Origin: Sulfitobacter mediterraneus
Lineage (GTDB): Bacteria; Pseudomonadota; Alphaproteobacteria; Rhodobacterales; Rhodobacteraceae
Assembly (NCBI RefSeq): GCF_003054325.1
Contig: NZ_QBKU01000003.1
Coordinates: forward strand, 62,001 to 126,000
Direction of reading: 5' to 3'
Length of the DNA: 64,000 nucleotides
The notes below the pieces were generated by a model that was given only the letters and a program-made list of their open reading frames with translations, had not been told where the DNA came from and did not search any database. Made by a program: the position numbers and the translations under genes. Numbering within the stretch: the stretch's first letter is position 1; each line of letters starts with the position of its first letter. Positions 43,896 to 52,369 of the stretch are shown in pieces.

Positions 43896-45248
43896 TCAGG
43901 AGACCCGCGAATATCCCACATTGCCCATGGTGAACGTGTCAAAGAAATGTGCCAAACGGCGCACCAAAGGGCGTGCCTCAACCGACAATGACAAACGCTC
44001 CGCGTCCTCCGTGTAGAGGCCCGCACATTCCGCCCGCAGTGCCATAAACGCCGGGGCTAGCATGGCCTGTTGCGCATCGGTCAGCGCCAACTCGTTATAA
44101 TCAATGGCATAATCGCACATCAGCATTTCAATGATCCGGCTGCGCAGCTTGTCTTCTCCAGTCAGTTCATAGCCGCGTGCGGTGGACAGTTCCCCGCCGC
44201 GCACAATCTTGGAATAGGGGCCGGTCTGCGGTGTGTTCTGGCTAAAGCCATTTTCGAAACGCGAAATGGAAGAGGCCCCCAGACCCAGCAGGGTCCCACA
44301 GCCATTAACGGTGTAACCCTGAAAATTGCGCCGCAGATTGCCCTCGGCGGCGGCAATGGCCATGTTGTCCGTTGGTTTGGCAAAATGGTCGATCCCGATT
44401 GCGGTCATGCCCGATCCGGTCAAAACATCCGTTGCGTGATTGAACAGGGCAAAGCGGGCGCGATCATCCGGCAGCGCCTGTTCAGGGATCAGCTGTTGGC
44501 GTTTGGCCATATGCGGCACATGGGCGTAGCCAAAAAGCGCGATCCGGTCGGGATCAAGTGACATTACCTGATCCAGGGTGCGCCCGAACCCTTCGACGGA
44601 TTGAAACGGCAACCCGTAAACCAGATCAATGTTGAGCGAGGCAATGCCCGCCCCGCGCAACAGATCAACGGCTGTCTTGGTCTGTTCGTAGCTTTGCAAC
44701 CGGCCAATGGATTCCTGCACCTGAGTAGCAAAATCCTGCACCCCGATGCTGGCCCTCGACATGCCAGCCGCCCGCAGCGCGGTGATCTTGTCTGCATCCA
44801 CCAGCGTTGGGTCAATCTCGACTGAAAACTCAGTGTTCTCATCACGTTGGAACACACCATCAATCGCCGTGACCAGCCGTTTGATCAACTCCGGTGGCAA
44901 GATTGTTGGCGTGCCGCCGCCCCAATGCATCTGTTTGATGCGCTGCTTGCCCTTCAGATGTTTGGCCACCACGGCCAGCTCGGCCTCAAGCGTGGCGATG
45001 TAATGCTGCACGGGCGCCAGACTGCTGACCCCTTGGGTGCGACAGGCGCAGAACCAGCACAGACGTTCGCAGAACGGGATATGCAAATAAAGCGAGATCG
45101 GCTCATCCGGGTCCAGCGCCGCAAGCGCTTTGGCCTGAAAATCGGCACCGATGCCGTCATGAAACGCAGGGGCCGGCGGATAGCTGGTGTATCGGGGCAG
45201 GCGCTGGTCAAAAAGGCCACGGGCCTTGAGTGTGTCAAAATCCATCAT
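43896..45248 (-). CDS. hemN: Oxygen-independent coproporphyrinogen III oxidase
   Basis: A 450-residue radical SAM enzyme that decarboxylates coproporphyrinogen III to protoporphyrinogen IX without oxygen, allowing haem synthesis under microaerobic conditions. The cluster cysteines C60, C64 and C67 are in YLHIPFCERLCWFCAC, and GGGTPT follows at about residue 110. NLRRNFQGYTVNGCG near residue 310 is the HemN-type C-terminal signature. The start overlaps ccoS by 4 bp, making hemN the last gene of the ccoGHIS operon, which fits demand for haem by the cbb3 oxidase. Confidence 0.93.
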   Translation of the reverse strand: MMDFDTLKARGLFDQRLPRYTSYPPAPAFHDGIGADFQAKALAALDPDEPISLYLHIPFCERLCWFCACRTQGVSSLAPVQHYIATLEAELAVVAKHLKGKQRIKQMHWGGGTPTILPPELIKRLVTAIDGVFQRDENTEFSVEIDPTLVDADKITALRAAGMSRASIGVQDFATQVQESIGRLQSYEQTKTAVDLLRGAGIASLNIDLVYGLPFQSVEGFGRTLDQVMSLDPDRIALFGYAHVPHMAKRQQLIPEQALPDDRARFALFNHATDVLTGSGMTAIGIDHFAKPTDNMAIAAAEGNLRRNFQGYTVNGCGTLLGLGASSISRFENGFSQNTPQTGPYSKIVRGGELSTARGYELTGEDKLRSRIIEMLMCDYAIDYNELALTDAQQAMLAPAFMALRAECAGLYTEDAERLSLSVEARPLVRRLAHFFDTFTMGNVGYSRVS

Positions 45249-45445
45249 GAGGACTTTTGTGAATCGCTTTCATCGGGCTGTCTTTGATCAAGATCAACTG
45301 GCGCAGTTTCGTCATCCAAAAGAACACGCCAGGCCGCGCCGTCCAGATCGTCATACTGATCGGCCCGCAGGCTCCAGACAAAGGCGAGCAAGCCCAGGCC
45401 GCCAAGGCCCAGCGAAACCGGGATCAGGATGGACAGAATATTCAT
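45245..45445 (-). CDS. ccoS: Cytochrome cbb3 oxidase maturation protein CcoS
   Basis: A 66-residue protein with one N-terminal membrane span (MNILSILIPVSLGLGGLGLL) followed by FVWSLRADQYDDLDG, the conserved CcoS motif, and a charged tail. CcoS is needed for cofactor insertion into the catalytic subunit of cbb3 oxidase. It overlaps ccoI by 4 bp upstream and hemN by 4 bp downstream. Confidence 0.92.
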   Translation of the reverse strand: MNILSILIPVSLGLGGLGLLAFVWSLRADQYDDLDGAAWRVLLDDETAPVDLDQRQPDESDSQKSS

Positions 45446-47634
45446 GCCTTGCGCCTCCGTTGCAGCCGCATCGCGTTCAGCAAGACCACGATGGAAGAAC
45501 TGGACATGGCAATCGCCGCCAGCAACGGCGTGACAAACCCGGCCATGGCAAAGGGGATCACCAAGGCGTTGTAGGCTGCCGCGATGCCGAAGTTTTCCAG
45601 AATGCGCCGCTTGGCGCTGCGCGATGTTGTGATCAGTTCGGGCAGGGCGGCCAGCGTATCGCCCAGCATCACCACATCCGATGCTGCCCGTGCCGCATCC
45701 GCCGCCGCCGCTGGCGCGACAGAGGCATAGGCGGCGGCCAAGGCACCTGTGTCATTCAGGCCGTCACCGACCATCAGAACCTTGCTGCCGCTCTCCGCCA
45801 ATCTGTTCAGATAAGCGATCTTGTCCGCCGGGCTTTGCCCCGCATGCACATGGTTGATGCCAAGCGCTTGTGCCACCGCATCCGTTGCGGCAGGGGTGTC
45901 GCCAGAGATCAGGTGCATCTCAGTGCCGCTCTTGCGCAGCTCTGCCACCATGTCCTCGGCACCCTTGCGCAGGGTTGCTTGCAAGGGCAGGAACACCGGC
46001 GCGTCATCACCGATTTGCAACCATGCACCATGGCCGCCTTCTGGCTGCGCACCGACAAAGTGATCCGCGCCCAGCTTGACGGCTTGCCCGTTGATCCGGG
46101 CGGAAACGCCTTTGCCGGGGTGTTCGGCTACATCGGTCAAAATGGCAGCCTTGGTGCCAAGGGACTCAAAGCCCAACGCCAAGGCGCGGGAAATTGGATG
46201 GGTCGAGGATTGCGCCAGCCCCAGCGCAATGGCGCGGGTGTTACTTGGCATTGTCTCAACCGCGCCAACCTCAAGCTGGCCTTCGGTCAAGGTGCCGGTT
46301 TTGTCAAAAACCACCACGTCCGTTTCGGCAATCCGTTCCATGGCGGTGCCGTTCTTGACCAGCAGACCAGACCGAAACAACCGGCTTGCCGCCGCAGTGG
46401 AGACCGCAGGCACCGCCAGCCCCAAGGCACAGGGGCAGGTGATGATCAGAACCGCGACCGCGATATTCAGCGAATGACGGAAATCACCGGTGTAGGTGAT
46501 CCAGCCCGCAAAGGTCACAAGGGCCAGCAAATGTACCGCAGGGGCATAGATAGCGGCGGCCCGGTCGGCCAGTGCGGTATAGCGGTTGCGGGCGGATTCC
46601 GCCGCGTCGATCATTGTGACCATGCGGCGCAGGCTGGTGTCTTCGCCCACAGCCGTAGCGCGGATCGTCAAGGGACCGCTCAGGTTCACTTCGCCCGCGC
46701 TAACCTGAACGCCGACATTGGCCGCCACCGGCAGGCTTTCACCGGTCAACAGGGCACGGTCGATGTTGCTGACCCCGTCGATCACCTCACCGTCCACAGG
46801 CACCCGTGCGCCGGGCAAAACGATGATCGGATCACCCACCTGCGCTTGGCTGAGGTTGATGGTTTCACGCCCTTCTGCGGTTTTGCGCAGGATGCGCGGC
46901 ACTTCGAGCGCCGCCAGTTCCTTGGCCGCGGATCGCGCCGTGGCGCGGCAGCGGTGATCAAGGTACCGGCCGATCAGCAGAAAACAGGTCAGCGACAGCG
47001 TCGCATCGAAATAGGCCGTATGCCCGCCTGCGGCTGTCTCATAAAGTGACATCGCCGCCGTCAGGATCAGCGCCAGCGAAATCGGCACATCCATATTCAG
47101 GCGGCCCACCCGCAGGGCGGTCCAGGCGTGACGGAAGAATGGCTGTGCGGCATATCCCAAGGCAGGCAGTGAGATCGCGGCAGACAGCCAATGGAACAGC
47201 GTTCGGGTTGCATCCGTGGCACCGGACCAGACCGCCACCGACATCAACATGACATTCATCATGGCAAAGCCCGCGATGGCGATGCGGATCAGCAAGGCGC
47301 GCCCTTCGCGGTCGCCGTCTTGCCCCAAGGCATCCAGATCAAGGATACGCGCCTCAATCCCCAGATCGGTCAGCTGATCAATCAGGTCTTCGGGCATGGT
47401 GCCGTGCGCGGCTGTGATCGTCACCTGTTTGCGGTTCAGGTTCACGCGGGCGGAATGCACATCGGCGCGGCCCAAGAGCCCGCGTTCCACGGTTGAAATG
47501 CAAGCCGCACAATGGATCGACGGCAAGGACAAATGAAATATATCGCCCGCAGCATCGCTTTGGGCGGCGGCGGGCAGGGGGCCTGCGACACAACCCGGAC
47601 AGGCAGCCAAATGAGGGGTTTCGGCCAGTGACAT
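45442..47634 (-). CDS. ccoI: Copper-translocating P-type ATPase for cbb3 oxidase assembly
   Basis: A 730-residue P1B-type ATPase of the CcoI/FixI group that delivers copper for the cbb3 oxidase. An N-terminal metal-binding domain has SIHCAACISTVERG, preceded by CPGCV. The membrane ion site is TCPCALGLAVPAV, the phosphorylation site VFDKTGTLTEG and the hinge VGDGLNDTGALAAA. About eight membrane spans are visible. It is 9 bp after ccoH and overlaps ccoS by 4 bp. Symbol fixI would be equally correct. Confidence 0.93.
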   Translation of the reverse strand: MSLAETPHLAACPGCVAGPLPAAAQSDAAGDIFHLSLPSIHCAACISTVERGLLGRADVHSARVNLNRKQVTITAAHGTMPEDLIDQLTDLGIEARILDLDALGQDGDREGRALLIRIAIAGFAMMNVMLMSVAVWSGATDATRTLFHWLSAAISLPALGYAAQPFFRHAWTALRVGRLNMDVPISLALILTAAMSLYETAAGGHTAYFDATLSLTCFLLIGRYLDHRCRATARSAAKELAALEVPRILRKTAEGRETINLSQAQVGDPIIVLPGARVPVDGEVIDGVSNIDRALLTGESLPVAANVGVQVSAGEVNLSGPLTIRATAVGEDTSLRRMVTMIDAAESARNRYTALADRAAAIYAPAVHLLALVTFAGWITYTGDFRHSLNIAVAVLIITCPCALGLAVPAVSTAAASRLFRSGLLVKNGTAMERIAETDVVVFDKTGTLTEGQLEVGAVETMPSNTRAIALGLAQSSTHPISRALALGFESLGTKAAILTDVAEHPGKGVSARINGQAVKLGADHFVGAQPEGGHGAWLQIGDDAPVFLPLQATLRKGAEDMVAELRKSGTEMHLISGDTPAATDAVAQALGINHVHAGQSPADKIAYLNRLAESGSKVLMVGDGLNDTGALAAAYASVAPAAAADAARAASDVVMLGDTLAALPELITTSRSAKRRILENFGIAAAYNALVIPFAMAGFVTPLLAAIAMSSSSIVVLLNAMRLQRRRKA

Positions 47635-47643
47635 CAGCGTTTC

Positions 47644-48102
47644 CTATCGCGCCGTGATCGGGATGCGGCGGCGGAATTCGGTGCCATCCTCGGCCGTCAT
47701 GTTCAGCCACAGCGTCCAATAGCCTGCTGGCACATCCACATCAGCCACCAGCGCCGTGCCATCCCAGACAAAGGCCGGCGTCACATCTTCGGCCACATGG
47801 GTGGCGCGGCCCAGCGTGGCTTTGACCGCTGCCGGTTCAAAGGCCACACCGTCCCGGTCCAGCACGCGCAGCGTGAGCACCTGATCGGCGATCTCGGCAG
47901 AAACGTCCCAAGCCAGAGCATTTTGCGCAGCGCGGTCCGCGTCAAACCGTTGGCTGGCCACATAGGAGTTTTTGGTCACCAACCCCGGAAAGGTCGAGAC
48001 CGCCTGAAAGGCGAGGGTCAGGTTCACCCCGATAATCACGGCAAAACACCCTGCAAAGATGCCAAAGACATGCCAGCCGGTCAATGTACGCTTCATGATC
48101 AT
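47644..48102 (-). CDS. ccoH: Cytochrome cbb3 oxidase accessory protein CcoH/FixH
   Basis: A 152-residue protein with one N-terminal span (GWHVFGIFAGCFAVIIGVNL) and a periplasmic domain containing AFQAVSTFPGLVTKNSYVAS, the family signature, then VPAGYWTLWLNMTAEDG. It assists assembly of cbb3 oxidase. The ATG at 48102 overlaps the ccoG stop; a second ATG two codons later is possible. It lies between ccoG and ccoI. Confidence 0.9.
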   Translation of the reverse strand: MIMKRTLTGWHVFGIFAGCFAVIIGVNLTLAFQAVSTFPGLVTKNSYVASQRFDADRAAQNALAWDVSAEIADQVLTLRVLDRDGVAFEPAAVKATLGRATHVAEDVTPAFVWDGTALVADVDVPAGYWTLWLNMTAEDGTEFRRRIPITAR

Positions 48103-49592
48103 GAGCCTTTCCCGTTAAAGATCGTTGCCGTGCTGGCGCGGGTTTGTGTGTCGAGATCCTCGACCCAGATCCGCAAGTCGGACCGATCGGCACTTGCCGC
48201 CGGATCTTGCCGCCGTGCGGTGACATAAACGCGCTGCAACATCGTGCTGTCTGCAGGTACTTCTACACTGAGGGTCTCGCTGCCTTCAAGGTTGATGCGC
48301 AGGGTCTCCTCCGAGGTCAGCGACAAATGGAACAGGCGGTCATCGCCAGATTTGTTGCGCAGACGCACGTCATAGATGTTGCGGATCGACCCGTCTGATT
48401 GGGTCACATAGGTTGGATTGCGCACCGGAGATACGGTCAGTTCGATGTCCGACCGGATAAACAGTGCAAAGAGCAGACCTAGACCGACAATCGACCACAA
48501 GGCGGTGTAGAGGATCGTGCGGGTGCGGAACACGTGCTGCCAAACCGGTTTGGGCTTCCAGCTTTGGTATTCGGGTTCTTCCTTGGCGGGGGGCACATCT
48601 TCGAGCGCGAGATAGTCGATCAAACCGCGCGGCTTGCCGATCTTGTCCATGATCTCGTCACAGGCGTCGATACACAGGGCGCAGGTGATGCATTCCATCT
48701 GTTGGCCATCGCGGATGTCGATTCCCATGGGGCAAACGTTGACGCAGGCCATGCAGTCGATGCAATCGCCCTGCGCGACTTCCAACTCCGGCACTTCGGT
48801 TTCGGCATAGGCCGTTGTGGTGCGGGCGGCAGCGGCGGCGCGGGCGCCTTTGCGGTGCTTGCCACGCGGCTCACCGCGCCAATCGCGGTAGCCTACGGTC
48901 AATGTGCCTTCATCCATCATCGCAGCCTGAATGCGCGGCCAGGGGCACATGTAGATGCAAACCTGCTCGCGCATGAACCCACCAAAGACAAAGGTTGTCG
49001 CAGTCAGAACCGCGATAGAGGCATAGGCAACAAAGGGCGCATCCAGTGTAAAGAGGTTGATTGCCAATGTGGGCGCATCGGTGAAATAGAACACCCAGGC
49101 GCCACCCGTGGCGATAGAAATCAGCAGCCAGACGATCCATTTACTGACCCGAAGCCGCCATTTGCGAAAGCTCCACTTGGCCTTAAGCAATCTGATCCGT
49201 GCGTTGCGGTCGCCCTCGATCCAGCGTTCCACCAGCAGAAACAGATCGGTCCAGACCGTCTGCGGACAGGTATAGCCACACCAGACCCGGCCAAGTGCCG
49301 AGGTGAACAGGAACAACCCCAGCCCCGCCATGATCAAAAGACCGGCGACAAAGTAGAACTCATGCGGCCAAATCTCGATCCACAGGAAAAAGAACCGCCG
49401 GTTGGCCAGATCCGCCAGAACCGCCTGATCGGGCATGTTTGGCCCGCGATCCCAACGCACCCAAGGCAGCAAATAGTAAATGCCAAGGGTGATGCCCATG
49501 ATCCACCATTTCATCGTGCGGAAAAAGCCCGACACGCGGCGGGGGAAGATCGGTTCACGGGGGGTATAGAGCGGCTGAGGGGAATCTGTCAT
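48099..49592 (-). CDS. ccoG: Cytochrome cbb3 accessory iron-sulfur protein CcoG
   Basis: A 497-residue membrane ferredoxin-like protein (CcoG/RdxA/FixG) linked to copper reduction in cbb3 assembly. Spans include MKWWIMGITLGIYYLLPW and FVAGLLIMAGLGLFLF. The cysteine motifs are VWCGYTCPQTVW and two cluster motifs CIDCMACVNVCP and CITCALCIDACD. The ATG at 49592 gives the expected N-terminus MTDSPQPLYTPREPIFPRRV; an upstream frame runs to 49670 but overlaps the FNR box. First gene of ccoG-H-I-S-hemN. Confidence 0.92.
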   Translation of the reverse strand: MTDSPQPLYTPREPIFPRRVSGFFRTMKWWIMGITLGIYYLLPWVRWDRGPNMPDQAVLADLANRRFFFLWIEIWPHEFYFVAGLLIMAGLGLFLFTSALGRVWCGYTCPQTVWTDLFLLVERWIEGDRNARIRLLKAKWSFRKWRLRVSKWIVWLLISIATGGAWVFYFTDAPTLAINLFTLDAPFVAYASIAVLTATTFVFGGFMREQVCIYMCPWPRIQAAMMDEGTLTVGYRDWRGEPRGKHRKGARAAAAARTTTAYAETEVPELEVAQGDCIDCMACVNVCPMGIDIRDGQQMECITCALCIDACDEIMDKIGKPRGLIDYLALEDVPPAKEEPEYQSWKPKPVWQHVFRTRTILYTALWSIVGLGLLFALFIRSDIELTVSPVRNPTYVTQSDGSIRNIYDVRLRNKSGDDRLFHLSLTSEETLRINLEGSETLSVEVPADSTMLQRVYVTARRQDPAASADRSDLRIWVEDLDTQTRASTATIFNGKGS

Positions 49593-49656
49593 TTGAATCG
49601 GTCCAAATAAGGGTCTGTTCGCACCGGAGTTATGCAGCCGCAGCGTGATCCTTGCT

Positions 49657-49670
49657 TTGATCTGGGTCAA
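49657..49670. promoter_or_regulatory. FNR-type box upstream of ccoG
   Basis: TTGAT (49657-49661) and GTCAA (49666-49670) are separated by CTGG, one base off the consensus TTGAT-N4-ATCAA. It lies 65 bp upstream of the ccoG start and about 120 bp upstream of the DJ-1 gene, so FnrL could activate ccoGHIS-hemN in low oxygen. Confidence 0.8.
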
Positions 49671-49791
49671 GTGTCCTGACAGCCTGCGTCAGCAGACCGC
49701 AGGGGGCGGCGCAAAAGCTGCGTTCTACGCTGGACGCAATTCCATTGGACTGTCAGGCCGATGGTGATTAACGCATTGAAAGGACGAAAGA

Positions 49792-50376
49792 ATGCACAAG
49801 GTTGCGGTGCTGCTCAGCGATGGATTTGCCGATTGGGAATATGCTTTGATCGGGGGCACGGGCGGGCCGTTCTATGGGCTTGAGATACAATATGTCACAC
49901 TCGGCGCGGCGCATCTGACCTCGCAGGGCGGGATGCAGGTGCGGGTGGCAAAGACCCGTGCGGATATGGCGGAAATGCAGCCCGGTGTGATTGTGGTGAT
50001 CGGCGGCATGATCTGGGAAACGGACCGTGCGCCGGACATCACGGATAGGTTGCGCCGGCACCATCAGGGCGGTGGTACGGTCGCGGGGATCTGCGGCGGC
50101 ACGCTGGCACTGGCGCGGGCCGGGCTACTGGATGATCACGCACATACGTCAAATGATGCCGCGTTCCTGCCCGCCCATGCGCCCGGCTACAAAGGGCAGG
50201 GGCGCTATCAGGCCCAAGCCGCCGCTATACAAGATGGCCGGGTGATCACTGCCCCCGGCACAGCTCCGGTGAGCTTCACCGCCGAAGTCTTCCGAGCGGC
50301 AGGGCTGGGGGCAGAACCCGCGGCCCAATTCAAAGCGATGCTCGCAGCCGAGCATGAGATTGAAAAACTTCCATAA
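49792..50376 (+). CDS. DJ-1/PfpI-family protein
   Basis: A 194-residue protein of the DJ-1/PfpI (glutamine amidotransferase-like) superfamily. It opens MHKVAVLLSDGFADWEYALI. The nucleophile elbow is GTVAGICGGTLALARAGLLD with the Cys near residue 100, and GGMIWET lies before it. Members act as proteases, glyoxalases, amidases or transcription regulators, so no reaction is assigned. It lies between the leftward ccoG and ccoNOQP operons but on the opposite strand. Its stop is 4 bp from a bidirectional terminator. A purine-rich GAAAGGACG precedes the ATG. Confidence 0.85.
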   Translation: MHKVAVLLSDGFADWEYALIGGTGGPFYGLEIQYVTLGAAHLTSQGGMQVRVAKTRADMAEMQPGVIVVIGGMIWETDRAPDITDRLRRHHQGGGTVAGICGGTLALARAGLLDDHAHTSNDAAFLPAHAPGYKGQGRYQAQAAAIQDGRVITAPGTAPVSFTAEVFRAAGLGAEPAAQFKAMLAAEHEIEKLP

Positions 50377-50379
50377 AAA

Positions 50380-50407
50380 AAGGGGTGCCCCTCCTCAGGC
50401 ACCCCTT
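50380..50407 (-). terminator. Rho-independent terminator of ccoNOQP, also facing the DJ-1 gene
   Basis: AAGGGGTGCC (50380-50389) pairs perfectly with GGCACCCCTT (50398-50407) around an 8-base loop. On the leftward strand a run of seven U residues follows directly, giving a strong terminator 60 bp beyond the ccoP stop. In the rightward direction the hairpin directly follows the DJ-1 gene but with a weaker U tract. Confidence 0.85.
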
Positions 50408-50467
50408 CCTTTGCGCGCGGCTTGGTGCGAACAGAGCCGCAAGCGCAAAGTTCCTTGTGGCTTGGTC

Positions 50468-51367
50468 TCAGTTGGCGGGTTCTTCGCCGCCACCAAGCTG
50501 GTGAACATAGGCCGAAACCGCCTGCACCTGTGCCTCTGTCAGACGCGTACCCCATGGAGGCATCACGCCAAATCGGGCATTGGTGATGGTATCGGTCAGT
50601 GCTTCGCGGTCACCGCCATAAAGCCAGATCGCATCCGCCAGATTGGGTGCGCCCTGATCGCGATCACCAAGGCCGGCGTCACCGTGACAGGAGGAACAAT
50701 TGTCTGCGTAAAGCTCGGCACCCGGTGCCGCGACAGCCGCGTCAAATTCTTCGCCTGACAAGGACCGGACATGTTCGACCAATGCGGTGATTTCCTCTTT
50801 TTCCAGCAGCTCGCCAAAGGCGGGCATTTCGGAATAGCGGGCATCATCATCTACATCGTTGCGAATGCCGTGGCGGACGGTATAGGCGATGTCCTCCATG
50901 GAGCCGCCCCAGAGCCAATCGTCATCCAGCAGGTTCGGATAACCCTTGGCACCCGCCGCCCCAGAGCCGTGGCACTGCGAACAATTGTTGCGGAAGACAG
51001 AGCCGCCCGAAGACACAGCATAGCGGAACAGGTCATCGTTCTCGCGCAGGGTGTCCAGATCGGCACTGGCCAGTTGTGCGTCCCGCGCCGCCGAGGCTTC
51101 GCGGAATTCGTCGATATCCTGGGCCACTTCGCCGCGTGTGGAATAGCCCAGCAAGCCTTCGGTTGCACCGTTGATCAGCGGCCAGGCCGGATAAGCGACG
51201 GAATAGCCGATGCCCCAGATGATGGTCAGGTAAAAGCACCACAGCCACCAACGCGGCAGAGGGTTGTTCAGCTCCTGAATGCCATCCCATTCGTGGCCAG
51301 TGGTTTCGATCCCGCTGACGTCATCAACTTTGTCGTTCTTTCCGCTCTGTGTGTTCTGCGCGCTCAT
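50468..51367 (-). CDS. ccoP: Cytochrome cbb3 oxidase dihaem subunit
   Basis: A 299-residue membrane-anchored dihaem cytochrome c. One span (WWLWCFYLTIIWGIGYSVAY) is near residue 40. Haem-binding motifs are CSQCHGSGA and CSSCHGDAG. EWDGIQELNNPLPRWW is the typical CcoP N-terminus. It passes electrons to CcoO and the CcoN active site. The start overlaps ccoQ by 4 bp; last gene of ccoNOQP before the terminator at 50380. Confidence 0.95.
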   Translation of the reverse strand: MSAQNTQSGKNDKVDDVSGIETTGHEWDGIQELNNPLPRWWLWCFYLTIIWGIGYSVAYPAWPLINGATEGLLGYSTRGEVAQDIDEFREASAARDAQLASADLDTLRENDDLFRYAVSSGGSVFRNNCSQCHGSGAAGAKGYPNLLDDDWLWGGSMEDIAYTVRHGIRNDVDDDARYSEMPAFGELLEKEEITALVEHVRSLSGEEFDAAVAAPGAELYADNCSSCHGDAGLGDRDQGAPNLADAIWLYGGDREALTDTITNARFGVMPPWGTRLTEAQVQAVSAYVHQLGGGEEPAN

Positions 51368-51591
51368 TTCGCGTCTCCGATCTGATAGTGTCCGTCCTTG
51401 GGGTCGGTGCCATCGGCACCGTCCAGAGGTCCGGTCGTGTCATTGCGAAAGGGGATGTTGGCGGTTTCCAGGTGGGTTTCCCGGCTGCCGGGCCGGAAGG
51501 CCCAGACAATCACGCCGAGGAAGAACAGCGTCAGAGCCAAAAGCATCCAGCTGTCCGCGAATTCCCGCATCCATGAATAGGTTTCCATCAT
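51364..51591 (-). CDS. ccoQ: Cytochrome cbb3 oxidase small subunit
   Basis: A 75-residue single-span protein (MLLALTLFFLGVIVWAFRPG) with a hydrophilic tail, the normal CcoQ layout. In related bacteria it stabilises the oxidase and tunes signalling. It lies 11 bp after ccoO and overlaps ccoP by 4 bp. An adjacent second ATG leaves the start uncertain by one codon. Confidence 0.9.
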   Translation of the reverse strand: MMETYSWMREFADSWMLLALTLFFLGVIVWAFRPGSRETHLETANIPFRNDTTGPLDGADGTDPKDGHYQIGDAK

Positions 51592-51602
51592 GGTCTCCTT
51601 TC

Positions 51603-52358
51603 TTAACGGCTTGCGTCTGGCGTGAAGGTCGAGAAATCAACCAACGTGCCAAGCATCTGCAGATAAGCCACCATCGCGTCCATTTCCGTCAGGCCGGGCT
51701 GGCCGTCAAAGTTGCGGACTTGTGCGTTGGAATAGCGTTCCTGAAGGCCGTCATAGTCACTGTCGGGATCGGCCTGCGCGAGGAAGTCCGCCGCCGCGTT
51801 CTCAACCATCTCGTCGGTGTAGGGGACGCCGACGAAACGTTGGGTGCGGATCAGGTCTTCGATGTATTTCGCATCAATCGGGGTACGCGCAAGGAACGCA
51901 TACTTTGGCATGATCGATTCAGGCACAACGGACTGTGGGTCCATCAGGTGATCCACATGCCAGCCGTCAGAGTAACGGCCGCCAACCCGTGCCACATCAG
52001 GGCCGGTCCGCTTGGACCCCCACTGGTGCGGGTGGTCATACATGCTTTCTGCAGCGAGGGAGTAGTGGCCGTAACGGTCCACTTCATCGCGCATCGGGCG
52101 GATCATCTGGCTGTGGCACGTGTAGCAGCCTTCGCGGACATAGATCTCGCGACCTGTCAGCTCAAGCGGCGTGTAGGGCCGCATGCCGTCTACCTCTTCG
52201 ATGGTGTTTTCGAGGTAGAACAGCGGTGCGATTTCCACGATCCCGCCGATGGTGACAACTGCCAGAGACAGAACCATCAGAAGGGTGGCCGATCTTTCGA
52301 TCATCGCGTGGCGTGCAAGGAAGCCCTTTTTGGGCGCAGTGTTTTGATTATCAGACAT
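51603..52358 (-). CDS. ccoO: Cytochrome cbb3 oxidase monohaem subunit
   Basis: A 251-residue membrane-anchored cytochrome c. One N-terminal span ([20 protein letters not shown]) precedes the haem motif [14 protein letters not shown], and [17 protein letters not shown] and the axial-Met region SIMPKYAFL follow. It transfers electrons to CcoN. It lies 11 bp after ccoN and 11 bp before ccoQ. Confidence 0.95.
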   Translation of the reverse strand: MSDNQNTAPKKGFLARHAMIERSATLLMVLSLAVVTIGGIVEIAPLFYLENTIEEVDGMRPYTPLELTGREIYVREGCYTCHSQMIRPMRDEVDRYGHYSLAAESMYDHPHQWGSKRTGPDVARVGGRYSDGWHVDHLMDPQSVVPESIMPKYAFLARTPIDAKYIEDLIRTQRFVGVPYTDEMVENAAADFLAQADPDSDYDGLQERYSNAQVRNFDGQPGLTEMDAMVAYLQMLGTLVDFSTFTPDASR

Positions 52359-52369
52359 GTTTTTGTTCC

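Noticed and set aside
45187-47049. Rightward open frame of 620 codons
   Set aside because: Antisense to ccoI; His, Gln and Arg-rich wording is typical of a shadow frame.
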